A stretch of DNA of 64,000 nucleotides from Hyalella azteca (lineage: Eukaryota; Arthropoda; Malacostraca; Amphipoda; Hyalellidae), in contig NW_025932995.1 of NCBI RefSeq assembly GCF_000764305.2, positions 1 through 64,000 on the forward strand, written 5' to 3'. This document shows, one piece after another, positions 51,400-63,240 of the stretch (positions are counted from its first letter, which is position 1; every line of letters begins with the position of its first letter). The notes under the pieces were generated by a model that had not been told where the DNA came from, did not search any database, and saw nothing but the letters and a program-made list of their open reading frames with translations. A program made the translations under genes and the position numbers.

Positions 51400-51485
51400 A
51401 TATGGTGAATTTGCTTGGCGTTTTCTTTCCTTTTAAATTCATTGTGATCTTTCTGGTTATAGATCATCAATTGATTCCTTCAGAC
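51400..51485 (+). mobile_element. Inverted tail facing the younger Penelope-like copy
   Basis: ATGGTGAATTTGCTTGGCGT then TTTCTTTCCTTTTAAATTC is the inverted counterpart of 50697-50757 (GAATTTCAAAGCAAAGAAA, then ACGCCAAGCAAATTCACCAT). It starts about 25 bp past the truncated 5' end of the minus-strand fragment, giving the same head-to-head layout as at 48.7-49.4 kb. Confidence 0.8.
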
Positions 51486-51591
51486 AATACTCACCAGGCC
51501 AATACGCTAATAATATTACACCAACAAATTCCATGGTTAATGCTCGGCTGAGAATCGGGCAAAGATTCTCAGTGGCAATTGACAACATAAA

Positions 51592-51714
51592 ATACGATTC
51601 ATGCTTTATGGTCAGGGTTTTTTCTGTTCACTGATAGAAATAAAATAATAAAGTATTGATGCAGAGACTCGAGGAGCCGCTTGGTTCGAGTCTCCAAACT
51701 TGAATGCACGTGTA
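51592..51714 (+). repeat. 120-bp dispersed repeat, copy 1, with hairpin
   Basis: About 88% identical to 56731-56852. Contains GAGACTCGA (51664-51672) and TCGAGTCTC (51686-51694), a perfect 9-bp stem around a 13-nt loop. GGTTCGAGTCTCC looks like a tRNA B box, but no A box stands at the right distance. Confidence 0.85.
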
Positions 51715-54322
51715 GCCAATATTCGATCAGACAATCACCAATGAACTTTTAAACGAAACTGAACTTTTGAAATCTTCAGTCCAGAATTTTTATTGAAGAC
51801 AATTTGGGGTCCGTCCACACCACTTCGTTCGGACTAAAATATAGGACAGATTCCTGGACGGTCAAGCACAAAAAATGAATGAAGGAAATGGATTGAAAAT
51901 TCCTCTGAAAAGTGCATAGAAAATGCATTGGAAATTCAAATAGAAAATACATAGGCAGTTTAGGCACAGGTTATGTTTAGAAAATGGTAATGACTTTCAT
52001 CATTACGTGAACTTTTATTTTTTTATTTAGATTGAAACTCTTTTATTCCAACTAGACTGAAGGAAAAATATTCATATTTTTTGTCACTTATACGTCGTCT
52101 CGAGACGAGCTGTGGAGCACGTCACACTTGTACATCGTCTCGAGAAGCCGTCTCGTAGTCTCCTGCTAATTAGTGATCTTCAGTGTTAAGGGCAGACGCT
52201 GGCATCGCATTAAGCGTCTCGCTTGATGAACAAGTATATTAGGAAATCTAATTAATATATAGCACGGCCTTATTATTTGATAAACGAAGCATCATTTACT
52301 GATGAACGTAACAAATTAAACATAAATGATGCAAAGCTATTGATTTGCACGCTTTTATTTATGATGTGATGAATGTTTATGTAAAAATCGTTCAAATTGG
52401 ATAAAAATATTAACAAACTTTATTTGAACCAAGAACAACGAGCTTTAAATAATGCAAGCATATGATGTGGTTGTACCCAGACCTTAAATTCAAGAAAATG
52501 CTCCTACAATCGGATCTGCATTGAGGCAATGCAGCGAGCAATGAAATTTTCTATGTCGATTAGATGCCCATGAACTCAGTGAAACGCATACGAAAACAGA
52601 GAACTAACAAGCATTTGTAATTCACCTAAGTAGCTTCGAGTAATCAATCGTCAAGAACGAGTTCAAAGGGAATTAATTGCAGTAAAATCACCACATCCGA
52701 TAACTTGTATTTCATTTGACGGGATAACTGCGGCAGACACAAGACGCGACTTTATTCTCTTTGTTCCATCAGAAGAGACAATCATGGAACCATTAGGCAT
52801 ACTGCAGTAAGCCGTACATTTTATTGGTGACCATTTAAGCTGCTTTGTGTAGTTTGTACACGAGCAGAAAGTAGATTGGCGCGTGGAAAGTTGGGTAGAA
52901 TATCGCTAGTATAGTGTAGGTCTGAACTACTTCGTAGGGCCGTCTGTCGTATATAGTCTCATAAGCTTTCCTCCGTCTTTGTTTGTGTACTTACTCTCAA
53001 AATTTTTCGTATACCCTTCAATATCCTTCAATATCTTAACTACCCTCTGGTAGATATAGGAAGCTCAGTTTTTAGAAACTAAGGAAAGGAATGAAGAACA
53101 TTGTTCGTTCCGCATCTCCTGACACAGTTTTTCGCGATGCTTTGCGTTGGCCATCATTAATCCATGAATCCTGGAACGAATTTATTTATGCTGTATGTGG
53201 CTATTGACGTCCTCAAAAATCTTTAGGACCAGGAATTCATCCCGGCAAGACGCCCATGTGTTGTACCAGAAGTGTGAAGGATGTTGATCTCACCAAGACA
53301 AGTGCGCTTGTTTTGTGTCTGGTGGATCCATTTCCAGTGTTCCAGGTTCCGATCTGGATTTAAATTAGGTATATAAAATAATCTATGAAAAGCATTCAAA
53401 TCTTTGCAACGTTAGCGAAAAGAATCGTCGAAACAATCATTTTGTGAGCATATAAGAAATTCAAACTCATTCAAAATGTAAGCAGAAACAGCTCTGAGCC
53501 GGTAAATTGCTATTTGCATAAGCTTCTGAATGTATGTAGAAGCTTTCAATCGTATGATTACTTCATTATCAGCAGCGATAGGCCTTCGAGTGACATAAAC
53601 AGTAATGTGTCATTCCCATGTATTACAGGGTGCGCGCGCTGAACACTTTTAGCTGACACTGTATACGACGGCCGGTAGGTATACGTTCATTTGCACACCT
53701 CTAATGGAATACTAGAGGAAGCTTTGATGTCTCGTTACCGGCCTGATGAGGTGCCCTAGAACATCAACAGCGTTAGTCGCACCTCTCAGTTTGATGCCGT
53801 CAATTACACGCTACAAAAATGAGTCCAATGAGTGCGTTTGATGGAGGCTGGCGCTGGTGCGCACTACGTTGCCGGGTAGATACGTTCGCTCACGCTTCCG
53901 AACTCGGAGGTAAAAATAATTTAAGTCTGTCGCTGCTGCTGTTGGTTGGGTCCCCCCTAAAAAGAAACGCTTTCAGACGAGTCTGCTCACTTTGTTAATT
54001 ATTCAAAAACAAACGAAAACATTGGCACGAGATTCTTGAGGATGATAAACTAGGCTGCGTCTCTGCAAGGTGCTCTTTGGGTGCATGAGTTACAAGAGCG
54101 TCGTGTGTTATGCAAATAAGGATAATGCATGCATAAAATGTCTGATTATACACCAGTGATGCTTCAGTATTGCTTATGCTACAGAGCTGCTATACGTAGA
54201 TAATTCACTGTGAACTATTATCGATAGCCATAACAACAAAGCGGGATATCAGAAATAAATATTTCAGTGCGCAATTTTATCACAGTCTTCCTAGTTGATA
54301 TAGACGCGCTGTCTATAACTTA

Positions 54323-55026
54323 TTCGTCACCGTGTGAAGACTGAAAACACACACGGCGCGCAGTGCAATTATATAAGAGCAAGAATTTTTCATAGACGGA
54401 GAATTACTTCGCTAAAACATCTTGTACAAATCAGTAATAATCGAAAATGGTGGTTAATGCACGTAACGGCTTCACATTGTAATGCTGTGACCAAACAGAA
54501 ATTTTAATGTCAACAAAAATTAAATCAGTACTCACTGCAGTGAGTGAGAGAGCGCATTTTTTCGTCAACGAAAACGTGAAGTCACGGACAGACGGACAGA
54601 TGGACGGACGGACATGACGAGTACTATAGTGCCTTTTTCCCATAAATGAGAAAATGCGCTAAAAATGAAAGTATAAAAATTGATTTAACACTTTTCGGCG
54701 GATATCTCAGCGACCTGAATCTTCAAAAAGTTCACAGGTTGATCCCCAATAAGTTGAGATGTATTAAGGAAAAAATACAAAGCAGCCTTTCTATTAATGT
54801 AGGATTTTCATGGGGACTTGATTCAAAATGCAAATGACATGCACTAATACAACGTAAGAGAGAGTGGTTGCAAATATTATATATGACAAAAAAATCTAGG
54901 GTATTCCGCATCATAAATTCACTACCAACTGTTAAGGAATATATAACATACTATAAGCTCATATATTCTGAGCTGGAAGCTAAACTATTGAGAATCATAA
55001 AACCATTATTAGTTAATGTAGCATAA
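54323..55026. other. 704-bp insertion in copy 1 of the 1.7-kb unit
   Basis: Present only in copy 1; the copy-2 sequence runs from AACTTATT straight into ACCAAGACCTG. It carries an A-family foldback element (54515-54665) and otherwise AT-rich sequence. No clear target-site duplication at its borders. Loss from copy 2 is equally possible. Confidence 0.8.
54515..54665 (+). mobile_element. A-family foldback element, copy 5
   Basis: About 150 bp: AAAATTAAATCAGTACTCAC start with the intact ACTCACTGCAGTGAGT palindrome, AGAGCGCATTTTTTCGTC, GACGGACAGATGGAC centre, and AATGAGAAAATGCGCTAAAA end. Lies inside the 704-bp insertion. Confidence 0.9.
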
Positions 55027-55396
55027 TTACCAAGATCTGTCGACATGTGCAGCGGATATACCGCCGTGAAAACTAATATTTTTTTTTACCCAGAGAAAAC
55101 ACTCGAATTTAGACATGAAAGTATCACCGATTCGCCAGGATTTGTACCTAAAGATTTTTGTATCCTAATGGGATAGGGTCACAATTAGCGCTGCCGGATA
55201 TTTACGCTTCGAAAAACGCTTAAATTGGCACGAAACATCCCCTTATCACCCACAAAGTGAAAATTACACAGGAATTATGCTGCAGTTCAGCTAGCTTGCT
55301 TTTACAATCTCGGGGTAGGTTTTTGCAGCGAAAAATGGTCGGTTGATCAAAGCTTAACCACATTTACATTTAGATCACAAATTCTTTGACAAGCTT

Positions 55397-56378
55397 ACAC
55401 TAATGCGCTCAAAGCACTGCACTAATCGGCAGCAATTTGTGCAGTCGCATGGCCTCGCTGACACTCAAAAAGATCGTCAAAGAAGAGCCCGCTTTCAATT
55501 ATTGACGCGCATCAGCGACTCGTTGCAATCCAATGAGTTTAATGAACTCCATGAAAAACGCATGGCAGATCACAAGAGCGAAATGCGTAGCACCTTCACC
55601 TGTGCGACCATCGTCGTTATTAATATTACGAGAGATTAAAAATATTCCACATTAACATTAAAATATTATGTTAATAAAGGTATGGAAAACCAAGTGCACA
55701 ACTTACACGTACGAAGGTTCAACTATACTAGAGTAATTCCTACTCGATTAGTACAGAGCGACGAGTACAGAAAATTACTGAAATGTCTCCCTAAAAATAC
55801 AATGGGAGTAATTAACACTTTGACTCCGATTGCTTCATCTTGTACTATTATTACATTTTTTGTACTGTTTTTAAACGGGGTTGCCAGACGGTCATTTTTT
55901 CCGGACGAATTCCGTGATTTAGTTTTTCTCAATTGCGTTGGCCGGCTAAAATTTATGATAGGGGTACTTTCTAATTAAATTTTAAATTCTGCAAAAAGAA
56001 AATAAATGGAATTTTTATAGCGGAACCTACAAATAAACTTGTATATAATGAGTTATTGGCCCTTTTTGGCCTTTTTTGTTCTCGGATTTGGCCTATTTTA
56101 CGCAACCTGAATTATGTACCACTACGTTCTGGAGAAATACATTTCGTGGTACGCATATGTACCACTTCGGAGTCAATGTTTTAAACTTGTGATGAATATA
56201 CTAACAGTTTACGCCGATAAACTAAAATCAACAGGGGTTAAGAGTATAATTTTACAACCTTAAGTTTCGCCGATATTTTAGTTATATTTTGACTAGGCTC
56301 AAACAATTATCAACGCGAGAATTGTCGTTTAGCGCACAAAAAAATCATCAGTCACCAACAAGGTGGAAGTTAAATTTG
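55397..56378 (+). other. Spacer between the two 1.7-kb units
   Basis: About 1 kb that is unique in the window. Plus-strand frames at 55403-55639 (78 codons) and 55682-55978 (98 codons; includes the hydrophobic run SCTIITFFVLFLNGVA) match no family I know. The second has an ATG after a possible TATA-poor AT-rich stretch but no splice sites or homologue that I can point to. Confidence 0.4.
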
Positions 56379-56474
56379 AAGCGTCATAATGTTGAATGTA
56401 TTCTAAAGTGATAAAATGGCGTAGTGACTTGCTACCATATCCCTATATGAAGTCATCAGAGATCAAGCACTGAA
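56379..56474 (+). repeat. 96-bp identical dispersed repeat, copy 2
   Basis: Identical to 40509-40604. It ends exactly where copy 2 of the 1.7-kb unit begins (56475), whereas copy 1 of that unit has no such sequence before it. Confidence 0.93.
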
Positions 56475-58326
56475 TTTGTTTGTGTGCTTACTTTCAAAAT
56501 TTGTCGTATTACCTTCAATAAGTTAACTACCCTCTGGTAGATATAGGAAGCTCAGTTTTTTTAAACTAAGGAAATTAATGAAGAACATTGTTCGTTCCGC
56601 ATTTCCTGACTGTTTTTCTCGTTGCTTTGCGTTGGCCATCATTAAACCATGAATCCTCGAACGAAATAATTTATGCTGTATGTGGCTATTGATGTCCTCA
56701 AAAATCTCCAGGACCAGGAAGGATACTACAAGATACGAATCATGCTTTATGGTCAGAGTTTTTTTGTTCACTGAAAGAAATCAAATAATAAAAAATTAAT
56801 GCAAGAACTCAAGGAGCCACTGGGTTCGAGTCTCCAAACTTGAATGCACGTGTTTATGAAATTTTATCCCGGCAAGACGCCCATGTATCGTACCAGAAAT
56901 GTGACGGATGTTGATCTCACCAAGACGAGTGCGTCTTGTTTTGTGTCTGGTAGATGCCTTTCTAGTGTTCCAAGCTCCGATCTGGATTTAAATTAGGTAT
57001 ATAAAAACAATCTATTAAAAGCATTCAAATCTTTGCAACGTTAGCGAAAAGAATCGTCGAAACAATCATTTTGTGAGCATATAAGAAATTCAAACTCATT
57101 CAAAATGTAAGCAGAAACAGCTCTGAGCCGGTAAATTGCTATTTGCATAAGCTTCTGAATGTATGTAGAAGCTTTCAATCGTATGATTACTTCATTATCA
57201 GCAGCGATAGGCCTTCGAGTGACATAAACAGTAATGTGTCATTCCCATGTATTACAGGGTGCGCGCGCTGAACACTTTTAGCTGACACTGTATACGACGG
57301 CCGGTAGGTATACGTTCATTTGCACACCTCTAATGGAATACTAGAGGAAGCTTTGATGTCTCGTTACCGGCCTGATGAGGTGCCCTAGAACATCAACAGC
57401 GTTAGTCGCACCTCTCAGTTTGATGCCGTCAATTACACGCTACAAAAATGAGTCCAATGAGTGCGTTTGATGGAGGCTGGCGCTGGTGCGCACTACGTTG
57501 CCGGGTAGATACGTTCGCTCACGCTTCCGAACTCGGAGGTAAAAATAATTTAAGTCTGTCGCTGCTGCTGTTGGTTGGGTCCTCCCTAAAAAGAAACGCT
57601 TTCAGACGAGTCTGCTCACTTTGTTAATTATTCAAAAACAAACGAAAACATTGGCACGAGATTCTAGAGGATGATAAACTAGGCTGCGTTTCGGCAAGGT
57701 GCTCTTTGGGTGCATGAGTTACAAGAGCGTCGTGCGTTATGCAAATAAGGACAATGCATGCATAAAATGTCTGATTATACACCAGTGGTACTTCAGTATT
57801 GCATATGTTACAGAGCTGCTATAGATAATTCACTGTGAAATATTATAGAAAGTCATACGAACAAAGCGGGATATCAGAAACAAATATTTCAGTGCGCAAT
57901 TTAATCGCAATCTGGTTTCTTGATATGGACGCGTTGTTCATAACTTATTACCAAGACCTGTCGAAATGTACAGCGGATTTATCGCCGTGAAAATAATTTT
58001 TTTTACCTAGAGAAAACACTTGAATTTGTACATGAAAGTATCACTGATTCGCCACGATTTGTACCAAAAGATTTTTGTGTCCACAGTTTGTATCCTAATG
58101 GGATGGGGTCACAATTAGCGCTGCCGGATATTTACGCTTCGAAAAACGCTTAAATTGGCACGAAACATCCCCTTATCACCCACAAAGTGAAAATTACACA
58201 GGAATTATGCTGCAGTTCAGCTAGCTTGCTTTTACAATCTCGGGGTAGGTTTTTGCAGCGAAAAATGGTCGGTTGATCAAAGCTTAACCACATTTACATT
58301 TAGATCACAAATTCTTTGACAAGCTT
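56475..58326 (+). repeat. Directly repeated 1.7-kb unit, copy 2
   Basis: Starts TTTGTTTGTGTGCTTACT and ends TCTTTGACAAGCTT. It differs from copy 1 by carrying the 120-bp dispersed repeat at about 56722-56870 between AGGACCAGGAA and ATCCCGGCAAGACG, and by lacking the 704-bp piece. Without insertions both copies are about 1.70-1.72 kb. Two direct repeats around a 1.1-kb spacer could be long terminal repeats of a non-autonomous retroelement, but TG...CA ends, primer site and polypurine tract are not evident. Confidence 0.92.
56731..56852 (+). repeat. 120-bp dispersed repeat, copy 2
   Basis: Second copy of 51592-51714 (GAATCATGCTTTATGGTCAG through CTTGAATGCACGTG), inserted in copy 2 of the 1.7-kb unit. 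The left arm of the hairpin is degraded (GAACTCAAG instead of GAGACTCGA). Confidence 0.88.
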
Positions 58327-59106
58327 CAAAAAATACGTCAAAAGAAAACAATTTCCTCCGAAATTCCCTAGTATTAATTAGAGAACCGCACGCAAACGAG
58401 TTGCAGGTGCATTTGCCACTAATTATATCACAACAAGTTCAAGGAAATTAAATTGGTATTTGAAAACTATTTCAAAATTTGATTTTGCAAAGCGTTCATC
58501 ATTTACTAGCACCAAAACAAATCAACGAAGTTAACCACTGATGTTATATCCTATCAGCGATGGACCAACTGATTTTTCTATTTGTACTGATGAATAAATA
58601 CAGCCTGAAAAAATAATTCATATATCCTTCCAGTGCAAATAAATGTTGGTTTCCACTACGTAGATTAAAACTAAACAACAATAACATAGTTTTCAATTTA
58701 TCCTGTTGCAAAAACATGACAGTTCATCCCGGCATTCATAATTATGCAGAGGTTCTCTTATATAGGACTCCCTCTTTTTTATATCAAAATTATTCCCATG
58801 ATGTTCATTTGCAGGAGAGGTGATCAGGAAATATATACTTTGAATTCAATTCGATATTATCCGCGACCAAACAACATCCAGTGTTATACCAGCAGTGACG
58901 GAGTTGATTGCCATAGTAATTAGGTAAAAAGCATCTGATTCAACTGATCAGTACAGTGTCTGCCATTAATATGGGAGTCTTTATTGAGTTTTGGAAGCGC
59001 AAGAACAGCTAGAAGTAATTAGCATGCAAGCTTCTAACGGGTCCGAGACGGGTCGTAAACTTGCGAATTAGAACGCCGTTTGAGCTTCCAAATGCCGACA
59101 CGTCGG

Positions 59107-59548
59107 CCGCTCGACGCCCTGCAACACTAACTCTACACCCACTGCCATGTACCAGCATTTACCTTCTGCCAGAGCCGAACAGAAACTGCACTGCAGCACT
59201 AACTCTACACCCACTGCCCATGTACCAGCGTTTACCTTCTTCCAGAGACGAAAAGAAACTGCACTGCAACACTAACTCTACACTCACTGCCGTGTACCAG
59301 CATTTACCTCCTGCCAGAGACGAACAGAAACTGCACTGTAACACTAACTCTACACCCACTGCCCATGTACCAGCGTTTACCTTCTTCCAAAGGCGAACAG
59401 AAACTGCACTGCAACACTAACTCTACACCCACTGCCGTGTACCAGCACTTACCTTCTTCCAGAGACGAACAGAAACTGCACTGCAACACTAACTCTAAAC
59501 CCACTGCCGTGTACCAGCATTTACATCCTGCCAGAGACGAACAGGAAC
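59107..59548. repeat. Minisatellite, 66-69 bp x 6.5
   Basis: Units of CACTAACTCTACACCCACTG, CC(A/G)TGTACCAGC, TTTACCTTCTTCCAGAGACG and AACAGAAACTGCACTGCAA. Two sub-variants (CCCATGTACCAGCG and CCGTGTACCAGCA) alternate in the first units. Frames on both strands over it are repeat artefacts. Confidence 0.94.
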
Positions 59549-59800
59549 CAAGTAAATTATTTATTTATTTGAAAAAAATTGAGATTTATTTGCTGCAATG
59601 AATCACAAAGAGAACTTTTCACATTATACAAATGAAAATTTGATAGCTGACGAAAGCATCTTCAAGAGACGAACAGGAACTAAGTAAATTATTCATTTAT
59701 TTTGTAAAGAAATTGAGATTTATTTGCTCTAATGAATCAGAAAGAGAACTTTTCACATTATACAAATGAAAGTTTGATTTCTCGCGAAAGCAGAATTAAT
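59535..59800. repeat. Direct duplication, about 130 bp x 2
   Basis: GAGACGAACAGGAAC(C/T)AAGT, GAGATTTATTTGCT and AGAACTTTTCACATTATACA occur in both halves. The first bases overlap the last unit of the neighbouring minisatellite, so one array grew out of the other. Confidence 0.9.
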
Positions 59801-60763
59801 CATATTAAAAATTTTCAAGACCACTTGGACGTGGGGAACGAGCTTCACATCCATGTGTATGTGTATGTTTGTACAGTGAAGTGAAAGTATCATAGATACC
59901 ATCTAAATGATTCGGATTTTCTTTGCAGGAGGAACCAGTAGCTGTTATGTGTGATACTTCGACGACTTTATACAAATTAAGCTACTTCTGGCTTAAACTT
60001 TCAGAATGCAAGGTAGAATCTGAATATAAATTGCTATTCATAGTCAATCAATTAAAAGTTTTTCGTCTTCAATTAATATCCTTTATTCTTTAATTCACTT
60101 TAATAATTATCAACGAGTTAAAAATAAATTTTCACTCCAAAAAATTACTCAATATTACATGGCAACGGAAACATGAATGAAGTTCATGCAAACTCTCAGT
60201 GACCACACGTTTTTCAAAACATGCAGCCCTGACTTGAGTTTCGCAAGCGCTGTAAAAAGTTTCCCTGTAAACCAGCAACAAACCAAAAGAAATATCAACG
60301 TAAAGCGTAGTATTCAAGTAAAAATTATTATAAAAGTTCATCAAAGCCACCACAACTCTGACATCAAATGTTTGTTGCTTATATATTCCAGGAGAAATCA
60401 AAACTTCCAAACGTAAGTTTTGATACGGACTGAGAGCGGCCAGCAACGATAGGTAAAACGAAGACCGTTCTATCGTTTTTTTTTATTTCCATCACGTATA
60501 AAAAAAATGAGAATACTTCTATCTTTCGTAGCGGGATCAAAATATTTAGCATGAGCGATCACAGCTTGACATGAGCCAGGCAATTACTAGACGACGTAGC
60601 AGGGATCAGTGGTGAATGTTCGCTTGGTCGGAAAGTCCTTGGTTACCTTCTATGTGCTGCCGTCGCCGCTCGGCCGGAATTGATTGGTCAAATCCGCGCT
60701 CGTTCCCCCATGCCGGATGAAGCAAGCGTCCGACGTACATATGAGTTTGGTAACGAAAAAAAT

Positions 60764-61222
60764 GCGTCGTCTCATCCGCATGATGATGGATAACCGGTGT
60801 AAAACGAACCGTATTATTGTGAAGAACGATGCGATCAGTATCCGAAAGCGAGTGAACGTTGTTAAAAAAATCTACAATAATATTGTTTAGACTAGAGAGA
60901 TTCATCTAACCGTAGGAACAATGTTTGTAAATCCGCATGATGATGGATAACCGGTGTAAAACGAACCGTATTATTGTGAAGAACGATGTTCAGTATCCGA
61001 AAGTGAGTGAACGTTGTTGAAAAAATCTACAATAATATTGTTTAGACTAGAGTGATCCATCTAACCGTAGGAACAATGTTTGTAAATCCGCATGATGATG
61101 GATAACCGGTGTAAAACAAAGCACATTATTGTGAAGAACGATGTTCAGTATCCGAAAGTGAGTGAACGTTGTTGAAAAAGTCTACAATAATATTGTTTAG
61201 ACTAGAGAGATTCATCTAGGAA
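60764..61222. repeat. Minisatellite, about 155 bp x 3
   Basis: Units begin TCCGCATGATGATGGATAAC (60774, 60933, 61086) and contain TTATTGTGAAGAACGATG, GAGTGAACGTTGTT and CTACAATAATATTGTTTAGA. The last two units are closest to each other. Confidence 0.94.
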
Positions 61223-62929
61223 CGATGTTGTAATTAAAATATGGATCGCGTAATGATGATCTAATAAACTCAAGGATGAAAATCGGAACCGAATTCAAAC
61301 TTTATGTGATCCGCACTGAAAGATTCTTGATCTTCTAATATTTTCCAGTCCTGACTCGAGAGACAATGAAAAATCTTATGAATTTCATTTACGGTGCCAA
61401 CAGCCAATTTGAAAAGGCAGGCCACGATAATTACTTAGATTATATTTGAACAATTGACCGCAATGAATGAGAGAAAGAATAAAATGTGCCCTGAGTTCTG
61501 CCTAGCGTCCAATTATTTGAAAACCAAGTTTAAAAAAAATGGGCAGAAAAACTCCAATAATAATGGTGAACTAAACCATACGATTTGGGATAAAAATACC
61601 GATAAAAATACGGTACGATAAAATAAATGATAAAAATAAAATAAAATGCTGCTATCTTGTGCCTCAATTGATACCATAATTAGCGAATAATGAGACAATG
61701 CAGACGACGCAAATGAAAACAAGAGCGACAAAAGTTTTCCTACCCTCTAGTAGCGCAACTGCCTGTTGTGCGCAGCTACCCTCAGTGATAGAACAAAAGA
61801 GAAACCATATGAAGTTTTGAAATAATCACCAATAATGAAGTTAACGTTTTTTTAGAGAAATCTATTGTGAAAATAAAATTATATCGTTAATATTTACATT
61901 TGATGACAAAAGAATGAATGAAGAATCGATTAGAATGTTAAAGCGCTTCGTATAGTTTTTTTTGCAAAATAAATTCGCCGATAATTGAATATTCATAAAA
62001 ATATAGGGATTTGAACAACCTTGATTGTAACTAAACGAAATTTACAGAAACTTTTCCCGGGACTAATTATACGATGCAAAAACGCGTGCTTTGATTTAAA
62101 AGAAAATCCATCGTTTACAGCGATCATTAAAAAATTTCAGCAATGAAAGAGGATGTCCTAAATTCGAATAAAAATCCTCATTGCAATCCTTGAAAAGTGT
62201 GATCATAACAAGCTTTTTCGTCAGGCTTTCTAAACGTGGGCGATGTTAAACAGAAACAATGGTGTAGTTTTTGAGCCTGCGGATAAAAGAGTTTCGTGAT
62301 TAGCGAAAAATAACGTCGGAGGACTGCAACGCTTAATTGGCGGAAAGAGTTCGTCCTCAAAGGTATCCAAGGAAATATTCAGCGACCAAACAACTTGAGT
62401 CTTAACGAAGACCGCGGCCATCAGTCCCATGACGCTGGTCAATTTTCTGAAGCGAAGCGGAATATAAAAAGCCACTGTCTATTGGTGCAGAAACAATTTA
62501 TTTACGCACTCGCATGTTGATTAAAGTACGAAACCACTGACTCGAAACTTTTTTTTGCTCGTACAAAAGCGTCGACAAGCTTGTTGGAAATACTCGATCT
62601 CATTAAAAATATAATTAAAAATACTCGACGGATTGACGATATTCCTAACAAAAAACGACAATTGTTCTAGATGTAATCTAAGGCCGAGCTGGGGCATAAA
62701 TACCAACTCTAGGACAGCTTTGAAATAACTTGAAATATGAGAATAGGCTATGATGTTAGCATAGGCAGATAAAGTTCATAATAAAGAGATCCACGGGCCA
62801 ATTCCGACCATAAATAAAATGTGCTCGAAAAGCGGCTGATTCGCAAGACTTCGCAAGAAAGCGCTTTCGCGCACGACGAACAAGAACATCCATTTAATGT
62901 TAGTTGAATGCACCATAAGTCACAGCTCC

Positions 62930-63240
62930 ACATGAGAGCCTAATGCAACATAGGTGACGTATATATGTACCACACGTGGAGTAAATGTAGCTTATATGTG
63001 TGGTCAATGCAACATACGTGACGTATATGCACCACACGTGGAGTAAACATAGCTTATATGTGTGGTCAATACACCACATGTGAAGTTACTGCACCACACG
63101 TGGAGTATATGTAGCTTATATGTGGGGTCAATACACCACAGGTGTGGTTACTGCACCACATGTGGAGTAAACATAGCTTATATGTGGGGTCAATACACCA
63201 CAGGTGAGATTACTGCACCTATCATGAAGCCCACACTCCA
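62930..63240. repeat. Minisatellite, about 62 bp x 5
   Basis: Units of GTGTGGTCAATACACCACA, TGCACCACACGTGGAGTAAA and ATAGCTTATAT. The array decays toward 63500 (GTGGGGTTAACGCACCA and similar). CCACACGTGG is a near-palindrome containing an E-box CACGTG in several units. Confidence 0.92.

Larger units (their letters stand above)
52978..55396 (+). repeat. Directly repeated 1.7-kb unit, copy 1
   Basis: Matches 56475-58326 in order and orientation: 52978-53237, 53239-54322 and 55027-55396. A 704-bp piece at 54323-55026 is absent from copy 2. No reading frame of note; the composition and the GCGCGCGCTGAACACTT to CGGAGGTAAAAATAA stretch do not match a family I can name. Identity is uneven: about 53400-54100 and 55190-55396 are almost identical, while the shoulders are about 88-90%. 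Confidence 0.92.

Noticed and set aside
51680..51695. tRNA gene suggested by GGTTCGAGTCTCC
   Set aside because: No A box, anticodon arm or acceptor stem at the expected distances; the motif is part of a simple hairpin.
62178..62475. Minus-strand frames of 60 and 81 codons, one starting with a hydrophobic run
   Set aside because: MGLMAAVFVKTQVVWSLNIS could pass for a signal peptide, but there is no matching mature protein and no clear donor or acceptor.
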